From NCBI GenBank assembly GCA_935421135.1, contig OW285187.1, forward strand, positions 21,762,429-21,826,428: DNA of 64,000 nt, read 5' to 3'. Positions 1 to 10,769 of the stretch are shown here, in pieces (position 1 is the stretch's first letter; every line of letters starts with the position of its first letter). This DNA is from Bugulina stolonifera (Eukaryota; Bryozoa; Gymnolaemata; Cheilostomatida; Bugulidae). Both the position numbers and the translations under genes were made by a program. The notes below the pieces were generated by a model. That model was not told where the DNA came from, did no database searches, and was given only the letters and a program-made list of their open reading frames with translations.

Positions 1-29
1 TTGACTACACTATCAGGTCCGCAGCAACT

Positions 30-141
30 GTATGGGGAAAACTAGCTATTAAAATGAGGGTACACGCCTGCTGGCAGTATAACCACTGAAATTGAGGTGG
101 GTACACACAGTATATTCCCATATAACCACACTTCGAACACT
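30..141. repeat. Inverted-repeat arm A at the left edge of the FGFR ectodomain duplicate
   Basis: This stretch reappears in reverse complement at about 7395-7505. Shared blocks include GGGTACACGCCTGCTGG, AATTGAGGTGGGTACA and TATAACCACACTTCGAACAC. A weaker related piece (GTGTACCCACCTCA) lies near 8610. The two arms bracket the first FGFR-like exon set almost exactly: sequence shared with the second FGFR copy begins at about 141. I infer a dispersed repeat present in both orientations, perhaps a recombination substrate for the duplication. No coding capacity is seen. Confidence 0.7.
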
Positions 142-880
142 GGTACTCAGTATGTATACATGTACAACTACCATTATTTGGAATGAATAGTTTGTTTTCT
201 TTAGTGTTGTAATGACTTCTGCTCAGGCAAGGGTAATGTCAGGTATTAACATTATTACTAAATACGTGCTAAGGGAAGTCTACATTAGATGTTGTGGTTG
301 GTGTTTGGCCTTGGGGCGAACAACTTACAAAGTGAAGAAAAGGCAACTCTCATTTAGTGAAGATTTGCTAAGTATTCGCTAGTTTGTGATTGCCACATGC
401 TCTCACTGGCATCAAATCAACCACTCTGCACTGTCAGCTTATGGTGAACTATTCATTATACCTGAAATAACAGGTTTTTATTGTTTGACATCTAATAAAC
501 ACCCCAAAAAACTAAAGCAGATTTTTCAAGCAAGAAGCAGTATTATAGTTTTGGCCCCCAAGTAATGAATATATATTTCAGCAAGAAATGGTTTGAATAA
601 TACTAGTCTTGTTGTGTTTACAAAGCGAGGCCTTATTTTCCAATGAAAACTTCCAAACACAAAGCTTGTATGTTTTTTTTTTCTATACGAGTATCTTTAC
701 TTTTGACAATTAGATGCTGTCTCCATTAATTCTAACACTGCCACAATAGACTACAATACATTGTACAGTTTGTTTAATTTACTACTTTTTATGAACAAAT
801 ATATACTAGGCCTACTACTATATGAAAGGTGCCAACACATTACCATGGCATGTAGAGTAGCAACTGTAGCATTACACCTA
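141..880. repeat. Intron-1-derived flank of the FGFR duplication (paralogous to about 13435-14075)
   Basis: The sequence from the CTCAGTATGTATACATG block through the block around TTAGATGCTGTCTCCATTA follows 13435-14075 collinearly, with scattered substitutions and small indels. In the second copy this sequence lies inside intron 1, just downstream of the signal-peptide exon. The duplicated unit therefore started inside intron 1, and the first copy inherited no signal exon within this window. No gene of its own is seen here. Confidence 0.8.
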
Positions 881-893
881 TGAAATACAGTAC

Positions 894-3800
894 ATGATTG
901 TGCACCTTTGGCAAACAAGACTTCCGTTTATTTTAACAATAAATATATTCATCATATTTGTAGCTACGACCAATGGGTATTCATACAACAGCCAACTAAT
1001 AGAAGCTATAGAAGGTGAAGATTTTGCATATCTACCATGTAACGGCCAAGGTGGTAATCAGGGCAAAGATTGGATAAATTGGTTTAAAGATGGAAACCGA
1101 ATTAATATCCAAAAGAATTTGTAAGTATTTAATTCCCCTACCAATTTATGAGGCAGTATAATTGTTATGTTTACATGGCTTCTTAATAGATGGTGGTTTA
1201 GTGCTTGAACTGGTATTGCACAATGAGAATATTTTGAAATCTACTTTGAGATTTGAAGACAGAAGCTGTTTACTGTTGTAAAACGTTGTACTAAATTAGG
1301 AACAAAGTGGAGAGCAATAATATTGAAGCACCTGCTTTATTGAATGCTGCCTTCTAGCTGTTTTTTCAAATAAGCTGTTTTTTCAAATACACTAAACATT
1401 TCGCAATATATTTAGGATACAAACATTGTATGTTGTTATAATAATTAGTCATCTCAGCAAGTAGAAGTCAGCACTGAAGTGCCCTGTGCTTGTAGGTGGC
1501 GGCTGCTTTACGGTAACTGCAAGCATGTTTTTAGTTGACACCAGATGTGTAGACTGTAGATGGTAGTTGTGTAGTATATAATATTAATCTATCTATCTGT
1601 CTATCTGTCTAGTGTTACCACTGGTATATACAAATATAAGTCACAGAGGTAAGTTATGCTGCTGCTGACGCTGACACAGGACTGGTCTACCAGTACCAAG
1701 TGTTTCTCTAACACTTATTGGTCAGATAATTTAGCACCGTGTGACCTGATTTTCTCACTTCTAATATTTCAGTTGATATGTCTTAGTTACCAAACTAAGA
1801 CTGTGTTTGCCTTCTCTATTACTTGCTATCTCTACTCACATTGCCTACACTGTATCCTTACATTCTGTTCCAACTTTATAATCGTCAGGTCTAATCGTAT
1901 ATTTTTATGAAACCTTAGTCTAGTATATTCTTGTGTACTTACCCAAATCGATCTAATTGAATAGATTGTATTGCTGCTAACTATCCAAAATTAATGAGCT
2001 ACCAAACCAAATTCAATAATAATAAAATGTATATTTAGAAAATTTTGTAACTAATTATTATTATGCTAAATTGAGAGCTTGTACTCTGCATAAATACACA
2101 GGTGTGTTGTATGAACATTGTCAGCTATGATCTTTAGGTATGCAATCACCGATACTGGGGATTTGAAGGTGGAGAACGTGAAGAAGGAAGCAGCAGGAAA
2201 ATATGAGTGCAGGATCACAAGAGAAGGTTCTGTGGAAATAAAATATATTCAACTTAAAGTACTCGATAATCCAGATCATGTGGATATCGATACAGGTAAC
2301 TGGCCATCATCCACTCTACTCTAGTTAAAAATACAGACAGCTTTTCATTACTCTTGACTTGTGTTCTTGCATTCTGTGAAAGCTAAGGATTGACTTGTAC
2401 TTCTGCTGTAACTACTAATTGTAGATATAGCTGATGATCTAAGGCACAACCTGCTGTCACAGGTGTCACTGTGCTTATGTTCAATCCAATTTATTGTATA
2501 CACAACTGGTATAAGCAGCATAATTGATGATATAATAATAACAACAGAATACCAAACTAACATAAACATTGCACAGTGAAACATACAAGTGTACAAAATG
2601 TAGTTCGTAGGACACAACAACTTCTACATTCCTACAAGCACTACTATTTTAAATACGAAGGATGGAAAAGTGGTGAAGGTCTTGTTCACCATAAAAAGGT
2701 AAAAGGCTGTAGCTAAACAGACATACAATTTACCATAGATAAATTCAAATTTGAAATCGCCTTTGTTTTTCACCACTACGTTAGTACCTGATAGTAAATG
2801 GCACCTAGCACTAACCATTACCCATTGTCTGTTCTCACACTTGTGTTTGCTATTTTAGGCTGCAGTTTTCTTCTGACAACAAGATTGAAACATTAGGAAA
2901 TATAAATAAATAGAGAGCATCTAGTACTACTTTTTGTTTTTCAACTATTTACCCACACTCCAATTCCAAATAATATTTTATACACATTGAAAATGGTCTC
3001 CTCTATTTATTCCTGAATAAGCCCTTTTGAAAATTACTTCACCATTCAATCTGCTATACTCCAGGCTTCGGCAATTTATGTTGTACAAAATTCCCATTGG
3101 TGGTCTCTTTCAACTTCCCCTGTACTTTTAACTCTTCTCTGACTCTAGCATTTTGACACTAAATGCTTGACTCTTACTTTACTTTTTGAAATTGCTTTTT
3201 ATTTACTCTTGCTCGACTTTTGATTTGCTTCATCTGATGACTTGACTCTAAGTGACTTTTTATCAATTGGGAATATTGTAATGTTTTTGTCTATGCTAGT
3301 GCATACATACGGGTATCTGCATAGAGTACGCGAGTAGTTCAAGAGTGGTCTGTTCAACTAGCTCCTTATTACATAACACTGAGCTATGGCAACCTAGTTG
3401 ACTGTGCATGTACTTTGACCCATAGCTTCGAGTTGCTACTGTCTTTAGAGCTAGTATGTGTTTTATTGATGATACTCGGAGACTTCGGGCTTTCAGTGGC
3501 AAAGGACTTCGGCTGGAAATATGCTAGTCTAGAAAAGATAACTCCATATAGATTCCTTGCAAAAGTAGCTGTGCCTTCATTGAGCTCCAAGTAACAACTG
3601 AATCTATACAGAAAAACGTTTGCCTTTTATCCTTATTTAATTTCCGATGACTTCCGGTAAAAAGTACGACTGCTACTCGGTCTTAAAGCATTAAGGAAAC
3701 TACTTCACATGTGTATATTCACTATTTAGAGGTATTGAGCTTCAATTTGAGCTATTGGTTGTCTTTGTGGACCTAGTATATTCAGAGATATAGCCCCCAG

Positions 3801-6800
3801 AAATCTACCCTGTAGAAAAACGCTCGTACAAACTCGGCTAGATGAGAAACCATTGTGGTGACCTTTGACCTGTGATGTTGATGCCAGGCCGCCGCACCAC
3901 TGTAGTAGTAATTATATAGTAACCTTCACTAATAAATATATTTTAATCTATGGTAAAATATCCAATGATATTTCAGCAATTTATAGCCTGGGGTACGTTC
4001 TAGTCACTGCCAAATTATTTATGGGAAGCTACCCACAGGTTCCAAGCAAATAGTAAAAATTATTGTGACACAGTCAATGCTGTTGAACAGTGTGCAGCCG
4101 ATGTTTTCATTGGCGTGCATTGCATGGAAAACATCCAAGCATGTGTTCCTAATTACAAAACCAGTTGTGGTTCTTAGATATGCTGACACTTTTATTGTAA
4201 CTGACTTATTCACTTTTGGATCAAATGCCATTATTAGTGATTAATCACTTAATCATAAATGTAATGTAAACAAATAGCTATAGCGATTCAGTAAATGTTT
4301 GGCTTTATTTCCGCATGGCACCTACGTCATAGCCTACAACTGCAATCGTTTTTGGAGATAGTCCAGTTTGACAACTCATATTTCTTGAACCTCTGGGTCT
4401 AGGAAGTCAAACAAATACTCAAATGGAAGCTCAATACCTGTAGATTTTGAATATCAACATCAAAACATGATTTCCTTAATGCTTTAAGTAGTCTATACAG
4501 AAAATAGTGTTGTGGATGTGTCCCAGACGGCCCAAGGTCTGTACACAAGCCACAGACGACTTGTAGGTGCAGATGCAGAGAACGGCTACCTAGCCAAAAC
4601 AACCTCCCTAGCGTATGTTCAAAGTGTAATGCTCAAGTATCAATTGATCAACGCATCAATATAACTCAAAGAATATATAAGTGTATGTATGATGTATTGA
4701 GTGATCTTGAGGGCACGAAGGCATACAAGAGATTGCAAAGTACAACAAGAATCAGGCTCCTTATATAGCTGAAGGAGACAAAGGAAATACTAGACAAAGA
4801 AAACCACTAGTTCCAGCCGTTGGCCGTTTACATTAGTAAGCCGTTCACAATAGTAGGTCGTTTACACAAGGTCGTTCAAATAACAATAAGGCCGTTCATG
4901 ATAGAGACGGCTAGTAATCAAACACTATAATTAGCTATAGAAAAGGTTACATAATCATATACTAAGGATTATGTAACAAGCTAAGCACTTACAGGATACT
5001 ATTTAGGATACAGCAAAGACGACTATAATGGTAGACTATTATATAGTAACATAAAGGGCTCGACGGCCTTAAGGGTCGTCGGCTAGCAAACGGACTGGGG
5101 TCGTCCATTACAATAGCACATAATATTTCGCATACAATGAGTATAAAAGGATAACCATATAGGGGGCACTCGGCCCTATATAACCATGCATTTACATAAC
5201 ATTTACAGATTATTTACAAGAGGATTGTACTGGTAGGATACATAATCAAATAACATTATACATAATTAGTTACCAATCAGAGAGCCCGGGAGGTGAGGAG
5301 CTTTCTCACCACAACATGTACTCTTACTTGACTTTTAACTTGAGTATTGTCTGCTTGGCACATGTCTGTTAATATTACCCCAAGGGTGCTAGTTAAGGAT
5401 GCTACATACATATAGTGGTTATATACATGTACATGTAGCTATTATACATCGTATATTTCGACCCCAAATGATTTCCTGTAGATTACACTTGATTTTAGAG
5501 ACAAACGTTACCGTTATTTTATTAAGGTCCCCTCGAGTGGCTCTTGCTTAGTGAGGATGAGACTCACCAGGTTGTTGCATCAATCGATGGAATGGCTACA
5601 TTTACTTGCTATGTCCGAGGCGCACCAGATATACATGCTGAGTGGTTTGAAGATGGGACTCCCATTGGTGAAGGCAAGAACATGATTAGGAGAAATGTAA
5701 GTGCACAACAGAAGTTCTCCTTCGGCAGTTAGAGTTGATTTGAATATTTACTTTTGTACTATTATAGGAATATTTCCAGTATGTTCATGTTGTGGTAAGT
5801 GCAGGTACTTAGCTCATGTTAAACTAATGTCTTGCATACAGTATTATCATGTACATGTATTTGTTTAAGGAATAACATTACAAAATCGTGTCTTCTAGGA
5901 GGAAAAGCATCACAAAAAATGTGTCTTATCCTGTTATTATTATTATTATAAAAATTTACCCACATTAACATCTTCTAGTATATAAATCTAATGCATATAC
6001 AAGTCATGTACATTATATGTGCTGTCTTATCTGTAGAGTATTGACTGAGTTTTTGAGAGTATAGCTATATTATATTGAGGGAGCTGCTGTGGCCTAGTAG
6101 TAAGGGCTCTGGACTTTCATGTGGGAGTCCCAGGTTCGGTTCCCATAAAGGTCATTGGTGGTGCTAGGAAGGGCATCCAACCTTATAATGCTCCTGTGCT
6201 ACTTCAGTAACTTTGCCATTGGTGAAGTGCCTTCTCCACCCCAAATTAGAAAAAAATGCAGATCTCTTTAGATCTTTGCTTTCTTACCCGGGATTAATAG
6301 CGGGAAGTAAAATTGGTAAGTTTTTTATAGCTATATTATATTGCTATGTCCATATTCGATAAATAGGTGAAATACAGGAACTACCCCGCTGGCTCTCACA
6401 CAAAGATGCTATGGGAGAGCGTTTCAAAGGACGACCATGGGAAGACGATCAGTTGTGTAGTCACCCAGGTTACGGAATCTCACGAGACACGTGTTCTCAA
6501 CAGAAGCTTCATTCTCCTAGTACAGAGTAAGTAGAGGATAATGTAGCCAGTCACTAAGCTGCGGTTCTACATGTCAATTGAACTTTGCAAATTTTTAACG
6601 CAATTGTTTTTAGGTGATAGTGGTATTCCACCGACAATAATCAATGATAACCTGGAGCCACTTGTGGCATGCAAAGGAAAGAACTTTACCTACGAATGCC
6701 GCATCATAAAGCTGGGAGAATTTGACAGATATGTACACTTTATTTGGGGGAGATATCATGGTAGGAATGAGGTTACAGGTGGTCTCAATGTTACCACAGT

Positions 6801-6936
6801 AAACACTACTTCCATCCTGACTATCCAGAACGTCATGGAAGCTGATGCCGGTCAGTACATGTGCTATGTTACTAACAGGAAAGTCAAAGACTACAAGATA
6901 TTCAACCTGACAGTTGTTGAACCAACAGGTGAGTGA
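894..6936 (+). CDS. FGFR-like ectodomain-only duplicate (three Ig domains, no TM or kinase)
   Basis: Six exons, 964-1120, 2138-2295, 5527-5696, 5768-5794 (27 nt), 6367-6526 and 6614-6928, match FGFR exons 2-7 at 13.3-24.4 kb. Every exon has the same length as its partner, no frameshift or internal stop, and intact GT/AG borders. They encode Ig1 (Cys in YLPCN and YECR), Ig2 (FTCYV and TISCVV) and Ig3 (TYECR and QYMCYV). No transmembrane or kinase exon follows. If the last donor is not used, the frame stops after PTGE at 6934-6936, giving a soluble product. The signal exon of the full gene has no counterpart here; an ATG at 894 runs in frame into the first exon and gives a hydrophobic N-terminus, FILTINIFIIFVATT, a possible signal peptide. 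It could be a secreted FGF-binding decoy, an exon set used by a longer transcript, or a young pseudogene; transcripts are needed to decide. Confidence 0.65.
2330..5467. mobile_element. About 3.1-kb insertion in the Ig1-Ig2 intron of the duplicate
   Basis: The homologous intron of the full FGFR gene (16739-16874) is only 136 bp. Its left part (CTGGCCATCATCCACTCT) aligns to 2301-2325 and its right part (GTAGATTACACTT, GAGACAAACGTTA) to about 5477-5515. Everything between is extra in this copy. It contains a diverged inverted repeat (about 3680-3790 against 4390-4500) and, on the minus strand near 4750-5100, TATA-like and GACGAC-rich sequence reminiscent of LTR regions. I see no transposase or reverse-transcriptase frame. 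It is probably a composite of several insertions. Confidence 0.6.
3680..4500. repeat. Diverged inverted repeat within the intron insertion
   Basis: The plus strand at 3683-3770 (TTAAAGCATTAAGGAAA, then AGGTATTGAGCTTC) matches the reverse complement of about 4390-4500, with roughly 100-bp arms and about 0.6 kb between them. The arms are clearly diverged, suggesting an old element or an inverted duplication. The ATG-initiated frames inside are short and unlike any family I recognise. Confidence 0.45.
6060..6343 (+). mobile_element. tRNA-headed SINE with 18-bp target-site duplication
   Basis: The body is 6078-6325. It starts with a tRNA-like head: A-box-like TGGCCTAGTAGTAAGG and B box GGTTCGGTTCC at 6133-6143. 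A non-tRNA body (GGAAGGGCATCCAACC) and a T-rich end follow. It is flanked by the perfect direct repeat TATAGCTATATTATATTG at 6060-6077 and 6326-6343. The paralogous intron of the full FGFR (17143-17414) has a single diverged version of that site and no SINE. The insertion therefore postdates the duplication, or was lost precisely from the other copy. Confidence 0.85.
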
Positions 6937-7174
6937 CCACTTGTCAGTGTAGGACTTGTCAGTCTGAATTAAGTTTCCTGTTTCCTGTTCTACAAAGGCC
7001 ACCCTGTCTGCTGCTGGGTACTGTAAAGAGGACCATAGGGTCACTGTAGGTCCATTTTTAAGCTTTTATGTTCTTCCTTGCTTACACATAAAGACTGACC
7101 AATTTTTTGTTCTTGTGAGCCATGAACTGTGTGAGACACTTGTGAGTCTAAACAACCAGTAGCTGCTTTTATAT

Positions 7175-7345
7175 AGGAGTAGGAGGTGGCTTAGTGGGTT
7201 AGAGCTCCTGCCCTGAGGCGTGAAAACGCTAATGGTCCAGGGTTCGAATCCCTCTGATGTCTACTGGCTACTGGACCTTTGTGCCACAATAAGTGCGCTT
7301 TGACCTGCCTGAAAACTGAAAGCAAAACTGGCTGTAATTATTGAT
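7175..7345 (+). mobile_element. Second tRNA-headed SINE-like element
   Basis: A-box-like TGGCTTAGTGGGTTAGAGC and B box GGTTCGAATCC (7241-7251) are spaced as in a tRNA with a long variable arm. The outer stem pairs only GTAG with CTAC, so a functional tRNA is unlikely. A non-tRNA body ending near TTGATAAATGC follows. It differs from the 6.1-kb SINE, so at least two families are present. It lies close to where similarity to the second FGFR copy ends (about 7060). Confidence 0.6.
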
Positions 7346-7394
7346 AAATGCATTATTTATGGGAGAAGCACTTGAAATTTAGGGCTGGTAAAAT

Positions 7395-7505
7395 ATACAG
7401 TGTGCCAGTGTTCGAAGTGTGGTTATACGGGAGTATACGGCATGTACCCACCTCAATTTTAGTGGGTACATGGCCAGCAGGCGTGTACCCTTATGTTTTC
7501 CCAGG
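7395..7505. repeat. Inverted-repeat arm B, partner of 30-141
   Basis: This is the reverse-complement partner of arm A: GTTCGAAGTGTGGTTATAC, then TGTACCCACCTCAATTTT, then CCAGCAGGCGTGTACCC. It sits about 0.4 kb beyond the end of FGFR-like homology. The first copy is thus framed by the same repeat in opposite orientations. Confidence 0.7.
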
Positions 7506-7979
7506 GTTAGGACTAGCGCTTCTTCCAATTTTTAATAGCAGTTGAGCTAATCCGCTTTTATTCTCAGCCCATTAGTACATTAGCTAGTCGCTAGTTGTTT
7601 TAGTGAAGGTATAGCACCCTTACTGACTGCAGCCGGTGCCTCCGCCTCATCCAAAACATTGAGAAGTCGCTAACCGAGTCAATTTAATATCCTGATCAAA
7701 TAGGTTCCTAAAGCTTTTTTCCATTTCGATATTAATAGGTTTTACAAAAAAGCATATGAGGAATAGGTGATAATATAGTGGTAAATGTAACTCTTGTACT
7801 GCATTGCATTGTCATGAACAATTCATACCTAACTTATGTATATTGACTAGCTTGTGCAGAAACCTATTTTCTACACACTTGTTGTATGCATTACTGAGCA
7901 ATTATACCCTTTTTCTACCCATGTAAATAGGGCCGACCTCTCAGAATTAGCTATAATTCACTTTGCACATGAAACTGAT

Positions 7980-8450
7980 GATTTTAAGCATCTTTTGTGA
8001 TATCCGACCTATTTTGGGTTGGCCTCAAGCTTCCGGCCACCATCTTGTTGTGCAACTTCCGGACGACACTACGTCAGCCTTTTTACCGGAACTTCCTCTG
8101 GAAGTCTCAATACTATATAAAGTGCATTGATTTTACTATCACTGTCTCAGTTGATGCTTGGTTCTCAATAAATGCCCTTCTATACTACCGTATACAGAGT
8201 CTTCTTTCGTAGTATAGGTCGTTCCAGCTGACGAGATCCTCAACCTTGATGCCCGAACTACCTACTAGGACTGAACATACTCTTTCTCAGTATAGCAAGA
8301 TAGCATTAACTCGGGACCACATGGGTCGTCTTGGTTAGTCCTCGAACTACCTAGTACCTGTTGATCTTTCATGTAATGAGAAGGCCTAGAACCGCTCATA
8401 GGTTCTTCACCTTTTGTAAGTGGGTCGTCTCAGACGACATACACACACAA
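7980..8450 (+). mobile_element. Possible LTR-like or promoter-bearing repeat remnant
   Basis: A TATA-like CTATATAAAG (about 8114) is followed about 50 bp later by the polyadenylation-type word CAATAAATG (about 8166) and a GTCGTC/GACGAC-rich tail to about 8435. That order is typical of an LTR. No paired second LTR, primer-binding site or pol frame was found, so this is only a candidate. Confidence 0.3.
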
Positions 8451-8655
8451 CACAAAAACCATTACAATAATATGTGTGGCAAACATTTTTATATTAGCAA
8501 ATCCTAAGTACTACCGTTTACCCACAAATATATAACATTTTAGATATTGACAGAAAACCAGGGGAGATAAATCTAAATTTCTCAAACATTTTCTGTATGC
8601 ACCGTGTACCCACCTCATTTGTTTCACTTTGAACCCTGCCTTATGCGATGCCCCT

Positions 8656-8855
8656 GGTATTGTCTATCAAGAATCAGCCATTACCAGCTTAACATCTCTT
8701 ATCATCTGTAATGGGCTGTGATTCTCTAAATGTAAGATAAGAAATCCCTCCTAACAAATGGCAAACAAACGTTGGTAAACAAGACTCATGTTTATTTTGA
8801 CAATAAATATATTCATTGTATTTGTAGCAACGGCCAGTGGGTGTTCATACGACAG
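8656..8855 (+). pseudogene. Third, truncated copy of the FGFR exon-2 region
   Basis: From TATTGTCTATCAAGAATCAGCC to the exon-2 acceptor and the first codons (TGGGTGTTCATACGACAG), this follows 15230-15430 with only a few differences. Similarity then stops abruptly at 8856, where CAGAGGCGGACCCAG begins. It keeps the acceptor and about 30 nt of exon 2 only, so it cannot encode an Ig domain. It shows that the locus has duplicated more than once. Confidence 0.8.
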
Positions 8856-9240
8856 CAGAGGCGGACCCAGAGGGGCTGCAAGTGGTGCAGTTGCACCACT
8901 TGAAATTTCAGCAGAAAAAATTATTTTTTTGATTTTATTTTTATTTTGTTGATTACTTTTGTTTATTATTCAAATGTGTATGTCAACCTAGCATGAAAAT
9001 ATCCTTTTACAATGTCTAAGGGTTTGTTAACAAGTCTGATATACAATTATAGTTTATAGTAGTACAATATATTATAGCATATAATAGCAAAGAGAGTAAA
9101 AGGAAAGAGGGATCACTCCGGCCAAAAACTGTCCCTCCCCACCTCCAAATGCGGTCTGGACTAAGTAAGGAGTTGTGCCATCTTGAGTACAAATCGACTA
9201 TGACTAAAATTGGCGTTCCACAGACCAATAAGAAGCGCTT
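8856..9240. mobile_element. Transposon-like sequence interrupting the third FGFR copy (possible hAT-type end)
   Basis: The junction begins CAGAGGCGGACCCAGAGG, which resembles the CAGnGGCGGAnCCAG terminal inverted repeats common in hAT-superfamily elements; that is family knowledge. A matching right terminus was not found and no transposase frame is visible. The element may be truncated or non-autonomous. The right limit is approximate. Confidence 0.4.
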
Positions 9241-9613
9241 CTCTGCAACAGCCTGGTATGAACCCTCTATTTATATTAATGAGACATTAATACAGGGTGC
9301 TATATATTACAACCATTAAACTGCGAAGCGAGTCGAACATCTAAGAACGCCAAGTATTTGGTGAGACAGGGTATTATCATTGAGTGAGCCATCTTTCCTT
9401 TTACCATCTTTGATGATAGTATAGGTTACATTTTAATATGAAATTATATTTCCAATCCGAATATCACTTACATGTACATGTAGAATATGTTGTGGTACCA
9501 TCATATTATTTGATATACACATTTTGCAATTATTCAACTGGCGTATTAGACTGAGGTGTTCAGCTTTAACATGGGTAGTTAATGCGCTATCCAACTGATA
9601 TATATTTTTTTTA

Positions 9614-9877
9614 ATGTGTCATAATGGGCTAATAACTTATAACCTAATACTGGTCAAGAAAATAGGCTGTGATGAACTTAATTGGTGTATGACACCAGGG
9701 GAAAACAGTACCAGGACATACATATACGAGAACGACTGTGGACTGCAAGTTCCAGAAATAACGGCACAATTTATGTATATTGGTGACAGTATTAGACTAA
9801 GATACTACAAAAACCAGCAACCATATCGTTTTTCGGTTATGATTTCAACACCCGCAATTAGTCACACTACCAAATAA
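9614..9877 (+). CDS. Unrecognised 87-codon open frame
   Basis: An ATG-initiated frame rich in Tyr, Ile and Asn with three Cys in its middle part (GCDELNWCM and ENDCGL) is followed within a few bases by AATAAAA at about 9876. The pattern of alternating hydrophobic residues (MYIGDSIRLRYY, YRFSVMIS) could be beta-sandwich-like. I do not recognise a family and see no exon partners. It may be a chance frame or a stray exon in the repeat-rich spacer. Confidence 0.2.
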   Translation: MCHNGLITYNLILVKKIGCDELNWCMTPGENSTRTYIYENDCGLQVPEITAQFMYIGDSIRLRYYKNQQPYRFSVMISTPAISHTTK

Positions 9878-10769
9878 TAAAATTTTTTTTACTAAATAAC
9901 ACTTAGACAGCCCAAAGCTTACTAATATAGATCAAAAACTTATGTCAAACTTTGAGACATATGAAAGTCAACAAAACCAGTAACTCAGCTTCCTTTGACC
10001 TCCTCTGATCTTAAGAATTACATCTACGTAGACACGGTGTTATCTACAGACTTTCTAAGGTACGGAATATTAATAATTGTTTTGTGTATTACTTTATACA
10101 AACTGATGGTACTTGTTTTTATAGATATAGTTATTCTATGTGGTGATGTAATAAAACCATTATTTATCATATTCTCTAATGCTAGTCTACAAATGTAGTA
10201 CTATGCAAAGCATAACTCTGTAGTAGAAATTTGTACTGCGCATGGTATTTACATCCTGCCATCATTAATGGACCTTGCCTCATCAATCAAACTAGGGGTT
10301 GTTGGATTTATGTTGTAATGTTGATAGGGTTGGCATCTAATACTTCTAATAACCAAAAATTTTAATAATGAAATAATAACCATAATTCCTGTGGAAGCAG
10401 TATTATTATGTACATGTACATGTACATGTATGAATAACCTGAATGCTATTAGTATCCAGAGTACCACGTTATTTTATCAATCGGTAGTACTACAGGTAGT
10501 AAGTACATGTAGTAGTAAGGTGACTTGTGAGCTTTGTACCAGCAGATTATATTATTAATACATCAACTGCTTTTGATCTTCTGAAGTTTTCAATATTATA
10601 CAAAGTGTCTATATAGTTTTTAGCTGTATGAGCCAAGTAATTTCTAGCTTTCCATTTTTATCCAATTCGTCTAGAAGTTTAGGAAATATGTACATGAACC
10701 AAGGACTGCTTGAGACAGTTGTGAGTCTAAGCAACCAGAAGAGTTGGGCTGCTTTTATGGGCACTAATA

